Shown one piece after another: positions 18,948-27,110 of a DNA stretch of 35,858 bases. The stretch is from an uncultured Clostridium sp. (GTDB lineage: Bacteria; Bacillota; Clostridia; TANB77; CAG-508). The translations under genes and the position numbers were made by a program. The stretch spans positions 1 through 35,858 of the forward strand of contig CAMMTN010000018.1 in assembly GCA_946499885.1 (NCBI GenBank). Reading direction: 5' to 3'. The notes beneath the pieces were generated by a model. That model was given only the letters and a program-made list of their open reading frames with translations. It searched no databases and was not told where the DNA came from. Numbering within the stretch: position 1 is the first letter of the stretch; each line of letters begins with the position of its first letter.

Positions 18948-18996
18948 TTTGCTTTATGTAAATATTATGGTATAATTTTTTTTATACCATTTGGTA
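18948..18996 (+). promoter_or_regulatory. Promoter with TACCA-N2-TGGTA dyad
   Basis: TTTGCT (18948-18953), 17 bp and TATAAT (18971-18976) are followed at about +3 by the dyad TACCATTTGGTA (18985-18996). The spacer begins TTATGTAAA, as in the promoter at 7160. It is divergent from, and adjacent to, the uvrA promoter. Confidence 0.6.
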
Positions 18997-19033
18997 ATTA
19001 GTACAAATACTTACTTTTATGGAGGTATGTGAA

Positions 19034-19267
19034 ATGAAAAAGGTAACACTTATTCAGTCTTTAGAAGAGTTTGCTAAAAAAGGTAAACACCATACTTGTA
19101 AAAATTTATGGAGAACTCAAATTACAAGGCTTAGACGGCAAGGTTTTTATGTGCTAGAAAAATTTCCTACTGGACTAAAAGGTCAATATCATTGTTTCAT
19201 ATGTTGGAAAGAATCAAAAACGGGAGCTGCACTAAGGCTTTGGGAAACTGTGTGTAACCTTAAATAA
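19034..19267 (+). CDS. Small unknown protein, paralogue of the gene at 19447
   Basis: A 77-residue basic protein of unknown function. GGAGGT 7 nt upstream fixes the ATG at 19034. It aligns along most of its length with the product of the gene at 19447: SLEEFAKKG with RLEQYALKG, NLW..QITRLRRQG with NLY..QIEKLVREG, and KGQYHCFICWK with KGQYRCRIGWR. The charged helical first half resembles a small helix-turn-helix (QI..L...G), followed by a short strand-rich end. DNA binding is possible but not shown. The gene is an independent unit with its own promoter, dyad and terminator. One CGG codon (CGG-C) aligns with an Arg CGC in the paralogue. Confidence 0.75.
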   Translation: MKKVTLIQSLEEFAKKGKHHTCKNLWRTQITRLRRQGFYVLEKFPTGLKGQYHCFICWKESKTGAALRLWETVCNLK

Positions 19268-19279
19268 TTTATCTTTGTA

Positions 19280-19305
19280 ACCTTCCTCAAAATTTAGAGG
19301 AAGGT
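19280..19305 (+). terminator. Rho-independent terminator
   Basis: ACCTTCCTC (19280-19288) pairs with GAGGAAGGT (19297-19305), an 8-nt loop, followed by CTTTTATT. Confidence 0.88.
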
Positions 19306-19345
19306 CTTTTATTATTTATTAATATTCTATTAATTGAATTTCTTC

Positions 19346-19422
19346 TTTACATAACAAATAAATTATGCTATAATATTCTCATGATGTTTTTTTATGCCAT
19401 TGTTGTAACAAAGGCGACATCA
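19346..19422 (+). promoter_or_regulatory. Promoter and leader dyad of the gene at 19447
   Basis: TTTACA (19346-19351), 17 bp and TATAAT (19369-19374) form a near-consensus promoter. From about +1 the leader holds an imperfect dyad: TGATGT (19382-19387) with ACATCA (19417-19422), enclosing GCC-ATTGTTGTAACAA-GGC (19396-19415). Confidence 0.6.
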
Positions 19423-19446
19423 AATTTTTATTAGGAGGTCCTAGTT

Positions 19447-19773
19447 ATGGACAGCGGATTATCGGTTTATGATCGGCTTGAGCAATATGCTTTGAAAGGT
19501 CAGGTGAGTTGCGAACTCAATCTCTATTCTCGGCAAATCGAGAAATTGGTTCGCGAAGGATTGGCTGTACAACGCGGGTTACCTGTTCCTTGTTGGAAAG
19601 GCCAATATAGGTGTCGTATTGGGTGGCGGTATGCTGTCCCCAACACTGTTGCCTGGGACCTTTTGGAGATTGCTGCAAGTAACAATGCAAAGCTCAAGGA
19701 AGCTCTGGCTAATCCAGATAATTGCCAACATATCAGTTATCCCTATGAAAGCGGATGGGATTCTGAAGTTTGA
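19447..19773 (+). CDS. Small unknown protein, G+C-rich paralogue of the gene at 19034
   Basis: A 108-residue protein with a strong AGGAGG site and an ATG start. Residues about 7-75 align with the product of the upstream gene; about 30 extra residues follow (AKLKEALANPDN, then an acidic end). The function is unknown; a compact DNA- or RNA-binding module is a guess from QIEKLVREG. Codon use is markedly richer in G+C than in the neighbours, including three CGG arginine codons, none followed by A. Horizontal acquisition or selection for a different codon set is likely. It is flanked by its own promoter and terminator. Confidence 0.75.
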   Translation: MDSGLSVYDRLEQYALKGQVSCELNLYSRQIEKLVREGLAVQRGLPVPCWKGQYRCRIGWRYAVPNTVAWDLLEIAASNNAKLKEALANPDNCQHISYPYESGWDSEV

Positions 19774-19787
19774 TGAACATTAATCCC

Positions 19788-19821
19788 AAAGTCCCTCTTA
19801 CCCAAAAGTAAGAGGGACTTT
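19788..19821 (+). terminator. Rho-independent terminator
   Basis: AAAGTCCCTCTTAC (19788-19801) pairs perfectly with GTAAGAGGGACTTT (19808-19821), with a U-rich tail. It lies between the converging genes ending at 19773 and 19824. Confidence 0.9.
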
Positions 19822-19823
19822 TC

Positions 19824-20720
19824 CTATTTTTTTATTATATTTTCTATTATTTCGTTTACAAGCATAGTTCCTAATACAAAATCTGTATTTACAAATCCTA
19901 TTTCTGGTCTAATACCATCTTTATTATGAAAATCGGAACCAACTGTTACGAATAAATTATGTTTCTTAGCAAAGTTATTCCATTTTTCAATTTCATCTAT
20001 TCTATTATTGTTGCGATCTACATATAAATAATTTGCCTCTATTCCATCTGGCTTCATCTCTTTAATAATATGTGATATATCCTCATCTGTAAAATTATCT
20101 TCATAAACATAAGCTACTGGATGAGCTAAAACAACTTTTCCGTTAGCCTCTCTTATCATGTTTGCTGCTTCTGCTGGTGTTATACTTTCTTTTTTTACAT
20201 AAGCCGGGCAATTTTCATTCATTATTGTTTCTATAAACTCACCTTTGTTTGGAATATGTCCAAAATCATTTAAAAGTTTTTCTTCGTTTTCCTTATTATT
20301 TATTATATCTAATGCTATATGTGCCTTAGTAACTGCTTCAATTTTATCTAATTCTTCTACATTTAGAAAATATCCTAAATTATTTAATTTTTCCGAAACA
20401 TTGTGTAAATAATCATGCCTTGAATTTCTTATTTTACTTAATCTTTCTCTAAACTTAGTATCTTTTAAATCAAAATTATATCCTAGCACATGAATTCCTA
20501 TTTTGTTATTTTTAGTAGATATTTCTACTGCATTAATTATCTTTATGTTTTTACTATTAGCATACTCAAATAACTCATTAGTATATGCTTCAATAGTATC
20601 ATGATCAGCAATAGCAATAGTATAAACTCCATTTTTACTAGCTTCATCGATTACCTCTTTTGGATTTAAACTTCCATCTGATATTGTTGTATGTATATGT
20701 AAATCTATTCTATTACCCAT
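19824..20720 (-). CDS. PHP-domain phosphoesterase (TrpH/YciV type)
   Basis: A metal-dependent phosphoesterase of 298 residues. The metal-binding signatures of the PHP family are present: DLHIHTTISDGS at residues 6-17, IADHDT near 38-43, the central IEKVT-like stretch and AHPVAY, and the late VGSDFHNKD. The length fits the YciV/TrpH branch, whose members are 5'-3' exonucleases on short RNAs or 3',5'-bisphosphate nucleotidases. The precise substrate is not readable here. GGGAGAG stands 6 nt before the ATG. It appears monocistronic. Confidence 0.92.
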   Translation of the reverse strand: MGNRIDLHIHTTISDGSLNPKEVIDEASKNGVYTIAIADHDTIEAYTNELFEYANSKNIKIINAVEISTKNNKIGIHVLGYNFDLKDTKFRERLSKIRNSRHDYLHNVSEKLNNLGYFLNVEELDKIEAVTKAHIALDIINNKENEEKLLNDFGHIPNKGEFIETIMNENCPAYVKKESITPAEAANMIREANGKVVLAHPVAYVYEDNFTDEDISHIIKEMKPDGIEANYLYVDRNNNRIDEIEKWNNFAKKHNLFVTVGSDFHNKDGIRPEIGFVNTDFVLGTMLVNEIIENIIKK

Positions 20721-20779
20721 TTAAATCTCTCCCATTTGAATATTTATCATTATCTTATATTTCTAACCCATTATATAAG

Positions 20780-20801
20780 CCCCTTTCAAAATAGAAAGGG
20801 G
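20780..20801 (-). terminator. Hairpin after the 54-aa gene
   Basis: CCCCTTTC (20780-20787) pairs perfectly with GAAAGGGG (20794-20801). The U tract on the minus strand is weak (CTTATATAA), so termination is likely but not certain. Confidence 0.55.
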
Positions 20802-20819
20802 TTAAAAGTTAAATATATT

Positions 20820-20984
20820 TTATACTTCTTCTCTATAAATTACATTTTGTCCATTATTTGTAAATGTTACTAATGGTTGATTATGTTCCTTTACTCCATT
20901 AATATATTGGTCTAAATTTTCTGTTTCAAATTCATTTGTATTTAGCTTATTAGTAAAATTATCAGTCATATCAAATATTCCCAT
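20820..20984 (-). CDS. 54-aa small protein
   Basis: A short ORF with an excellent ribosome site (AAGGAGG 8 nt before the ATG) and a hairpin downstream. The peptide starts MGIFDMTDNFTNKLN and ends NNGQNVIYREEV. It is acidic and soluble, with a predicted helix followed by a short strand (PLVTFTNNGQNVIY). No family is recognised. It lies between uvrB and the PHP gene on the same strand. Confidence 0.65.
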   Translation of the reverse strand: MGIFDMTDNFTNKLNTNEFETENLDQYINGVKEHNQPLVTFTNNGQNVIYREEV

Positions 20985-21068
20985 CAAAATTACCTCCTTA
21001 CAATATCTTTATATATTTTACTATATTTTGCCTCAATTTGCAATAATTATGTTAATATATTATATTTT

Positions 21069-23028
21069 TTAATTTAAGTTATTTTCCAATTCTTTTATCT
21101 TATCCCTTAGCTCTGCTGCTTTTTCAAATTCCATATTAGCTGCATATTTTAACATCTCATCAGTCAATTTATTAATTACATCTTCTATACTTTCTTCTTT
21201 TCCTATATTGTATTTTGTTTCTGCTTCTTCTAATATGCTTGCTTTTATAGTATCTCTAATAGATTTTTGAATTGTCTTAGGTGTTATTCCATGTTCTTCA
21301 TTATATTCTTGTTGAATTTTTCTTCTTCTGTTAGTTTCAGATATTGCTTTTTCCATAGATTCTGTAAGTTCGTCTGCATACATTATAACTTTTCCATCTG
21401 TATTTCTAGCAGCACGCCCGATTGTTTGTATTAATGAACGTTCTGAACGTAAAAATCCTTCTTTATCCGCATCTAATATTGCAACTAGTGAAACTTCTGG
21501 TATATCTAGCCCTTCTCTTAAAAGGTTTATTCCAACTAGTACGTCAAACTCTCCAAGTCTTAAAGAACGAATTATTTCCATCCTTTCCAATGCCTTTATA
21601 TCTGAATGCATATATCTTACTTTAATATCTATTCCCGCTAAGTATGCTGTTAAATCTTCTGCCATTTTTTTAGTAAGTGTTGTAACTAAAACTCTTTCAT
21701 TTTTTTCTACTCTTTCTCTTATCTGCTCTATTAAATCATCTATTTGGTTTTCAACAGGTTTTACTTCTATCTTAGGATCCAATAAGCCAGTAGGACGTAT
21801 TATCTGTTCTACTACATTTTCTTTCGAATGTTCTTTTTCATAATCTGCTGGTGTAGCACTTACAAATATAACTTGATTTAATCTTTGTTCAAATTCTTCA
21901 AATTTTAATGGTCTATTATCAAATGCTGATGGTAACCTAAATCCATACTTTACTAAAGATTCTTTTCTAGCTCTATCTCCGTTATACATTGCTCTTACTT
22001 GAGGAATTGTTGCATGAGACTCATCTATCAATAATAAGAAGTCCTTTGGGAAATAGTCAAATAATGTATATGGAGCGCTTCCTGGAGCACGACCACTTAT
22101 GTGCCTTGAATAATTTTCAATTCCTTGGCAAAATCCTGTTTCTTTCATCATCTCTATGTCAAAATTAGTTCTTTCTTCTATTCTTTGTGCTTCTATCAAT
22201 TTATTATTATCTTTAAAATATTTCACTCTTTCTTCTAGTTCTTGCTCTATTGTACCTATTGCTCTTTCCATCTTTCCTGATGTTGTAACATAGTGTGATG
22301 CAGGAGAAATTAATATATGTTTCCTTACCCCTATCGTTTTCCCTGTTACAGGATTTATTTCAGATATTTTTTCTATTTCATCTCCCCAAAACTCAACTCT
22401 TACTGCTGATTCTGATTGGTCTGATGGATATATTTCAACTATATCTCCTTTAGCTCTAAAAGTTCCTCTTTTGAAATCTAGCTCATTTCTAGAATATTGC
22501 ATAGTAACTAGTTTTCTTAATACTTCATCTCGTCCTTTAGCCATTCCAGGTCTTAAAGATAGCATCATTTCTTGGTAATCTTCAGGATCTCCTAAACCAT
22601 ATATGCAAGATACAGATGCTACTATTATTACATCTCTTGTCTCAAATAAAGAAAGTGTTGCTGAATGTCTTAATTTATCTATTTCATCATTTACAGAAGA
22701 ATCTTTTTCAATATATGTGTCTGAAGAAGGTATATACGCCTCTGGTTGATAATAATCGTAATACGAAACAAAGTATTCTACATTGTTATTTGGAAAAAAC
22801 TCTTTGAATTCGCTATAAAGTTGCCCAGCAAGTGTTTTATTATGTGCTAAGACAAGTGTTGGTCTTTGTACTTTTTGAATTATATTTGCCATTGTAAAAG
22901 TTTTTCCGAGAGCCTGTAACTCCTAGAAGTGTCTGGAATTTTTTACCTTCTTCTATTCCTTTTGATAGATATTCTATTGCTTTTGGTTGGTCTCCTGTTG
23001 GCTTGTAATCTGATACTAATTGAAACAT
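21069..23028 (-). CDS. uvrB: Excinuclease ABC subunit B, needs +1 frameshift in Walker A
   Basis: UvrB is the damage-verifying helicase-like subunit of nucleotide excision repair. From ATG 23028 (GAGGTG 6 nt upstream) the first frame encodes [17 protein letters not shown] and LLGVTGS, then runs out of frame and stops at 22840 after 62 residues. The second frame takes up exactly at [10 protein letters not shown] and continues through [11 protein letters not shown], the beta-hairpin [21 protein letters not shown], the DEAH-like LIDESH, and the C-terminal UVR motif. The junction reads GGC TCT C GGA AAA ACT: one extra C splits GSGKT, the ATP-binding loop. Joined length is about 652 residues, normal for UvrB. 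Programmed +1 shift, inactivating mutation or sequencing error are the options. No LexA box is seen upstream. Confidence 0.85.
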
Positions 23029-23174
23029 TTTTTTCACCTCTATATATAACATATATTTTATACCATATTTTATAAAAAAGCACAAGAAGATGACAAATTT
23101 TACAGTAAATGCTTTTCTCATAAAATAGCTAATTTTATTTATAGCAAGTTTTATGTACTTTACTTCTACAATTG

Positions 23175-23360
23175 CTAATAAATTTTCTTTTTCACCCTAT
23201 AATATTCCTTTACTAAAAGTATAATTTTAATATTATCTATATTACATATATGGCTAGCATAATAAACCATTTCTTCATTATTTATTTGTTCATATATTGT
23301 ATTACATATTTGAATACAAGTATATTCGTCATATTTGTCATTACAAATTAATTGTATCAT
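23175..23360 (-). CDS. Possible 61-aa protein overlapping the DUF4116 gene end
   Basis: A short ORF whose ATG lies 20 bp inside the end of the gene at 23341. It has a protein-like hydrophobic pattern ([34 protein letters not shown]) but no good ribosome site. It could be a coupled small protein, a chance ORF in A/T-rich DNA, or the true end of the upstream protein after a frameshift. Confidence 0.3.
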   Translation of the reverse strand: MIQLICNDKYDEYTCIQICNTIYEQINNEEMVYYASHICNIDNIKIILLVKEYYRVKKKIY

Positions 23361-24636
23361 TATAATCTTGTGTATATATTTCTATAATATTAGTATTATA
23401 TCTTTCATTTTCTTTATGAAAGCTATATTCTTTCTTTAAATTTTTACTAACAATATTTTCTTCCTTTCCTATTAAAACAATTAATTTTGTGGATTCTTCT
23501 ATATTAAAAAGTTGCTTATCAAAATCATAAATATTAAAAATATCATTATATGTAGTTTTTATTGTTTTGACAAGCTGTATAAGTTCTGTTTGTTCTTCAT
23601 ATTGTAATATTCTTGCAGTAGTATGTTTTTCTTTTTCTTTTTTCAAAAATTTATCAATTATTTCATTTCCAAAATCATCTATTCCTATTATAGAGCATGG
23701 GATTAACCATTCAAATCCTCCCATACCTATTATACTTGTTATTTCGTCCCAAAATTTTTTTATAATATCCTTATCTTTTCTTAGATTTTTGTTAATTATT
23801 TTCATATGAAAAGGCACAAATACTTCTAATGCCAATTGCTTATTTTTGCGGATATTATCAGTCGCATAATTATATCCTAGATTACAAGCTATTCTACATA
23901 TTTCTATATCATTTCTAATTTCTTCGGAGAAATATTGTAGAGAATATCCATTTTCTTCTAAAAACTTTTTAGCAAATTCTTTATCATTTCGTATATCTAG
24001 TTCAGCATATTTGATATTTTCTCCATAAGGGCGATTAGAAGTTTCGAGTAAAAATTTCTTATCATTCTTTAAAATTTTAGGCAAATATTGAAATAAATCT
24101 ATATCTGCCTCTAGAAGTTGTTTTATTCTTTTTTCATCTTTTATGGGCTCCATAACCAATTTTCTACTATTTTCTTCAATTATATTTCTTATTTCATAGT
24201 CATTAAGTAATATTGTATTTTTTTCTATTTTTTTAAAAGCATACGTATATAAAAATTTCTCGTTTTTAATTATTTTCACAAGTTGATATATTCCTAAAAA
24301 TTGGAATGTTTTATTTTTCTTTACAAATAAAAAAGATACTTTTTCGCAACAATTTTTTAATATATCTACTTGCGTATCATAATTCTCTTTTATTATTAAA
24401 TATTTGTCATTATATCGCAGCTTTTGCTTTTCAAATTTATCAATTATGTTTATCCAAACATAATTATATTTGTTTAATATATTATTTATTTTATTTAAAG
24501 GAATATCATTTGTTAGATTATTTATTAGTTTAAAATTTTCTTTTGACATTAAGTGTTTAAAAAATGTAAAACACTCATACTTGCTTTTAAATTTTTTTCC
24601 AACACATAGCTCCATTTCATAACTACTTTCCATCAC
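23341..24636 (-). CDS. Protein with DUF4116-like repeats and unknown N-terminal domain
   Basis: A 431-residue soluble protein. Residues about 1-165 form an unknown domain with aromatic phrases (YNYVWINIIDKF, KTFQFLGIYQLVKI). Residues about 185-290 carry repeats of the DUF4116 kind, each about 24 residues: LKNDKKFLLETSNR, IRNDKEFAKKFLEENGYSLQYFSEE, IRNDIEICRIACNLGYNYATDN, IRKNKQLALEVF. DUF4116 repeats are known mainly from protists and giant viruses and from some gut bacteria. No catalytic motif is evident. Codon use is very A/T-rich. The promoter region is not distinctive. An effector-like or host-derived protein is a possibility only. Confidence 0.7.
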   Translation of the reverse strand: MMESSYEMELCVGKKFKSKYECFTFFKHLMSKENFKLINNLTNDIPLNKINNILNKYNYVWINIIDKFEKQKLRYNDKYLIIKENYDTQVDILKNCCEKVSFLFVKKNKTFQFLGIYQLVKIIKNEKFLYTYAFKKIEKNTILLNDYEIRNIIEENSRKLVMEPIKDEKRIKQLLEADIDLFQYLPKILKNDKKFLLETSNRPYGENIKYAELDIRNDKEFAKKFLEENGYSLQYFSEEIRNDIEICRIACNLGYNYATDNIRKNKQLALEVFVPFHMKIINKNLRKDKDIIKKFWDEITSIIGMGGFEWLIPCSIIGIDDFGNEIIDKFLKKEKEKHTTARILQYEEQTELIQLVKTIKTTYNDIFNIYDFDKQLFNIEESTKLIVLIGKEENIVSKNLKKEYSFHKENERYNTNIIEIYTQDYNDTINL

Positions 24637-24750
24637 TATAAATTACTCCTTACTAACAAATATTTTACTATAATTATATTAATTTTTATAGTCGACATAA
24701 ATTGTTTGTCAACATTTTCTCATTTATTTTATATTTCAATTATCTCCTTT

Positions 24751-24972
24751 TCATTTACTAATCTTAACTAACATTACAAAACCTTTTTGTTGCATAATTG
24801 CCAACATATTTTTTAAAGCTTTTATAACTGATTTTCCTCTTTGACCATGCAGTCTAAAATCTCCTGTATGTAACAACCTTTTTCCATCACATTCTATTAA
24901 AAACATATGTGCATTAAATGCTGAATGATCTACCTCTATTGGTGTTACTAATATATCACATAATATATTTTT
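24751..24972 (-). pseudogene. Relic of a metallo-beta-lactamase-fold hydrolase
   Basis: About 73 codons on the minus strand read CDILVTPIEVDHSAFNAHMF, then GKRLLHTGDFRLHGQRGK. The pattern V-T-P-I-x-V-D-H-S-A-F followed by H-T-G-D-F-R-x-H-G is typical of MBL-fold hydrolases related to RNase J. The frame is closed upstream by a TAA at 24973-24975, no start codon is present, and the N-terminal metal site (HxHxDH) is missing. It is a fragment, cut off next to the terminator of the BceAB-like operon. The rest of 24637-25004 holds nothing I can support. Confidence 0.7.
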
Positions 24973-25004
24973 TTACTATATATTTGTCATATTTATTTAA
25001 AAAA

Positions 25005-25018
25005 AGCCCCGAAGGGCT
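25005..25018 (-). terminator. Terminator of the BceAB-like operon
   Basis: On the minus strand AGCCC-TTCG-GGGCT forms a stable tetraloop hairpin followed by seven T, immediately after the permease stop codon. Confidence 0.9.
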
Positions 25019-25022
25019 ATAA

Positions 25023-27110
25023 TTATTCTTCTTTTATAATATTTTTACTACCTAAGTATGTTGCTAGGAAATATAATCCATATATCACACCAATTATAAT
25101 TACTGTTGCAATAATTGAAGGTAATAATTCTTTTACACTTGCTAATCCTGCCATCATTGAAAGTACAAATTGTATTCCAAATATAGAATGAATTATTGCA
25201 AATACTAAAGGTAGCATAAAGAATATTGCTATTTGTCTAAATAGTGCTTTATTTATCATTTTCTCGTCACAACCAATTTTTCTTAATATTATATATCTTT
25301 GTCTATTGTCAGTACTTTCTGTTAATTGTTTTAAAGCTAAAATTGCTGCACTTGCTATCAAGAAAATGATTCCTAAGTAGATTGAAATAAATACTACTAT
25401 TGTTGCAATTCCAACGCTTGCTTGTATAATTGCTATTTTTGTTAATCCTTCTAATTCAATATCATTATCATTTATACTTTTAACAACATCACTATCTGTA
25501 TCCACTAAAATTGGTTCTATTTTTTCTTTTTCTTCTTCAGTTTCTGCATTATAGTTTGCAGCTAGAAAATGTTGCTCTTTCCATTCTTCTTTTAAATCGA
25601 AACTATCTGGAACAAGGATTATCCCTGTATTTGTATGACTAGTAGACATTGCTATAAATCCACTTTTACACTCATTATATTTTGAATGATATTCTTTTCC
25701 ATTTATTATTTTTGAATTACCATCTATTTTTAAAGCATTATTTCGTAAATCTTTCATATTATCAAAATCACATAGAACTATATATTCATCATCATTTAAA
25801 CTATATTCTTCAGTTCCATAAAGTTTTGCTATTTTGTTATAGTCAGATATTTTTACAATTGGTTCTGTAGCATCATAAGTAACAAAAGGTAATTGTTCTT
25901 TTGCTGTTTCATAATAAGCGCCTAAACTGTCTTTTATTGTCCACTCTTTTGTTGCATACAGTTCTATTTCTACTACATCTTTCAAATTATTCATGTTATA
26001 TCCATTATTTATTAAAGTTTCACTTATTGGCTTTCTTGAATCTTCCCTTTGCTCTTTTGTGAAAACTTCTTCTGTTCCATATTCAGTAATTTTTTCTGGT
26101 AAATTAGCTGTTTTATATAAGTTTATATCCACAGGTGTCATTTCTTTTAGGTCTTTTTGCATTGTATTTCTTAAAGATAAACTTGATGATAAAATACTTA
26201 TAGTCATAAATAACATTAGGCAAATTACACTCATACTAATTACCATAGTATTTATTTTGTTATTTATTTGTCTTAGTACAAACATATTTGTACCTTTTAG
26301 GTATACCTTTTTGTTTGATTGTACTATTCTTAGCATAAATCCAGATAAAGACCAAAATACTAAAATAGTTCCTACAATTCCCATCAAGATTATTGGTAGC
26401 ATCTTACTTGCACTTGAAATAGTTTGAACTCCACCTGTTACTTTATAATAAGCATAACCTAAAATCCCTGCGCCAATTAAAAATACTATAATAGATAAAA
26501 TAGGATTCTTTATTTTCACTTTCTCATTTTTCTTAATAGCTGTAAGTAAATTTATTAATTTATATCTAGATATTGTAATAGTATTAAATAGCATTACAGC
26601 AATATACATTATAGCAAAGTATAAACAAGTTTTAATACAACTATCAGTAGAAAAAACAAATTCAAATTTCGACATATCCGCTTCGAATAATTTTCCTACT
26701 AAAATCGACATTAATTGCGAAGCAAAAATCCCTATAATAAGCCCTATAGCCAATGATATAATTCCTACTAATATTGTTTCTAATAATATAATTTTAGAAA
26801 TTTGTCTTTTGCCCATTCCTAAAGTCATATATATTCCAAATTCTTTTTTTCTTCGGTTAATTAAAAAGTTATTAGCATATACTATTAATAGCCCTAATAT
26901 AACTGCTACAAATACCGAAACAAAGCTTAACATTTCTATCATTAGCTTAATCATCTCTCTTTGAGAGTTAGATATATCTAGCATTGCTTGTTGACTATCT
27001 AATGAGTTAAACATATAAAATATAGCAACACCTAATACTAAAGTTAAAAAATATATTGCATAATCTTTAAAACTTTTTTTCATGTTTTTTAATGATAACT
27101 TAAATAACAT
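25023..27110 (-). CDS. BceB-like ABC transporter permease
   Basis: Membrane subunit of a peptide-sensing and detoxification module. The 695 residues have helices near 17-37, 55-80, 110-140 and 155-180, an FtsX-type phrase (EFGIYMTLGMGKRQISKI), a pair near 205-260, a large extracellular domain (about 310-545), and three final helices. This ten-helix pattern with a domain of about 200 residues between helices 7 and 8 is the BceB/VraG type. Relatives extract bacitracin- or lantibiotic-bound lipid II intermediates and signal to the partner kinase. The start overlaps the ATPase gene by 11 bp. The peptide specificity is unknown. Confidence 0.92.
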   Translation of the reverse strand: MLFKLSLKNMKKSFKDYAIYFLTLVLGVAIFYMFNSLDSQQAMLDISNSQREMIKLMIEMLSFVSVFVAVILGLLIVYANNFLINRRKKEFGIYMTLGMGKRQISKIILLETILVGIISLAIGLIIGIFASQLMSILVGKLFEADMSKFEFVFSTDSCIKTCLYFAIMYIAVMLFNTITISRYKLINLLTAIKKNEKVKIKNPILSIIVFLIGAGILGYAYYKVTGGVQTISSASKMLPIILMGIVGTILVFWSLSGFMLRIVQSNKKVYLKGTNMFVLRQINNKINTMVISMSVICLMLFMTISILSSSLSLRNTMQKDLKEMTPVDINLYKTANLPEKITEYGTEEVFTKEQREDSRKPISETLINNGYNMNNLKDVVEIELYATKEWTIKDSLGAYYETAKEQLPFVTYDATEPIVKISDYNKIAKLYGTEEYSLNDDEYIVLCDFDNMKDLRNNALKIDGNSKIINGKEYHSKYNECKSGFIAMSTSHTNTGIILVPDSFDLKEEWKEQHFLAANYNAETEEEKEKIEPILVDTDSDVVKSINDNDIELEGLTKIAIIQASVGIATIVVFISIYLGIIFLIASAAILALKQLTESTDNRQRYIILRKIGCDEKMINKALFRQIAIFFMLPLVFAIIHSIFGIQFVLSMMAGLASVKELLPSIIATVIIIGVIYGLYFLATYLGSKNIIKEE

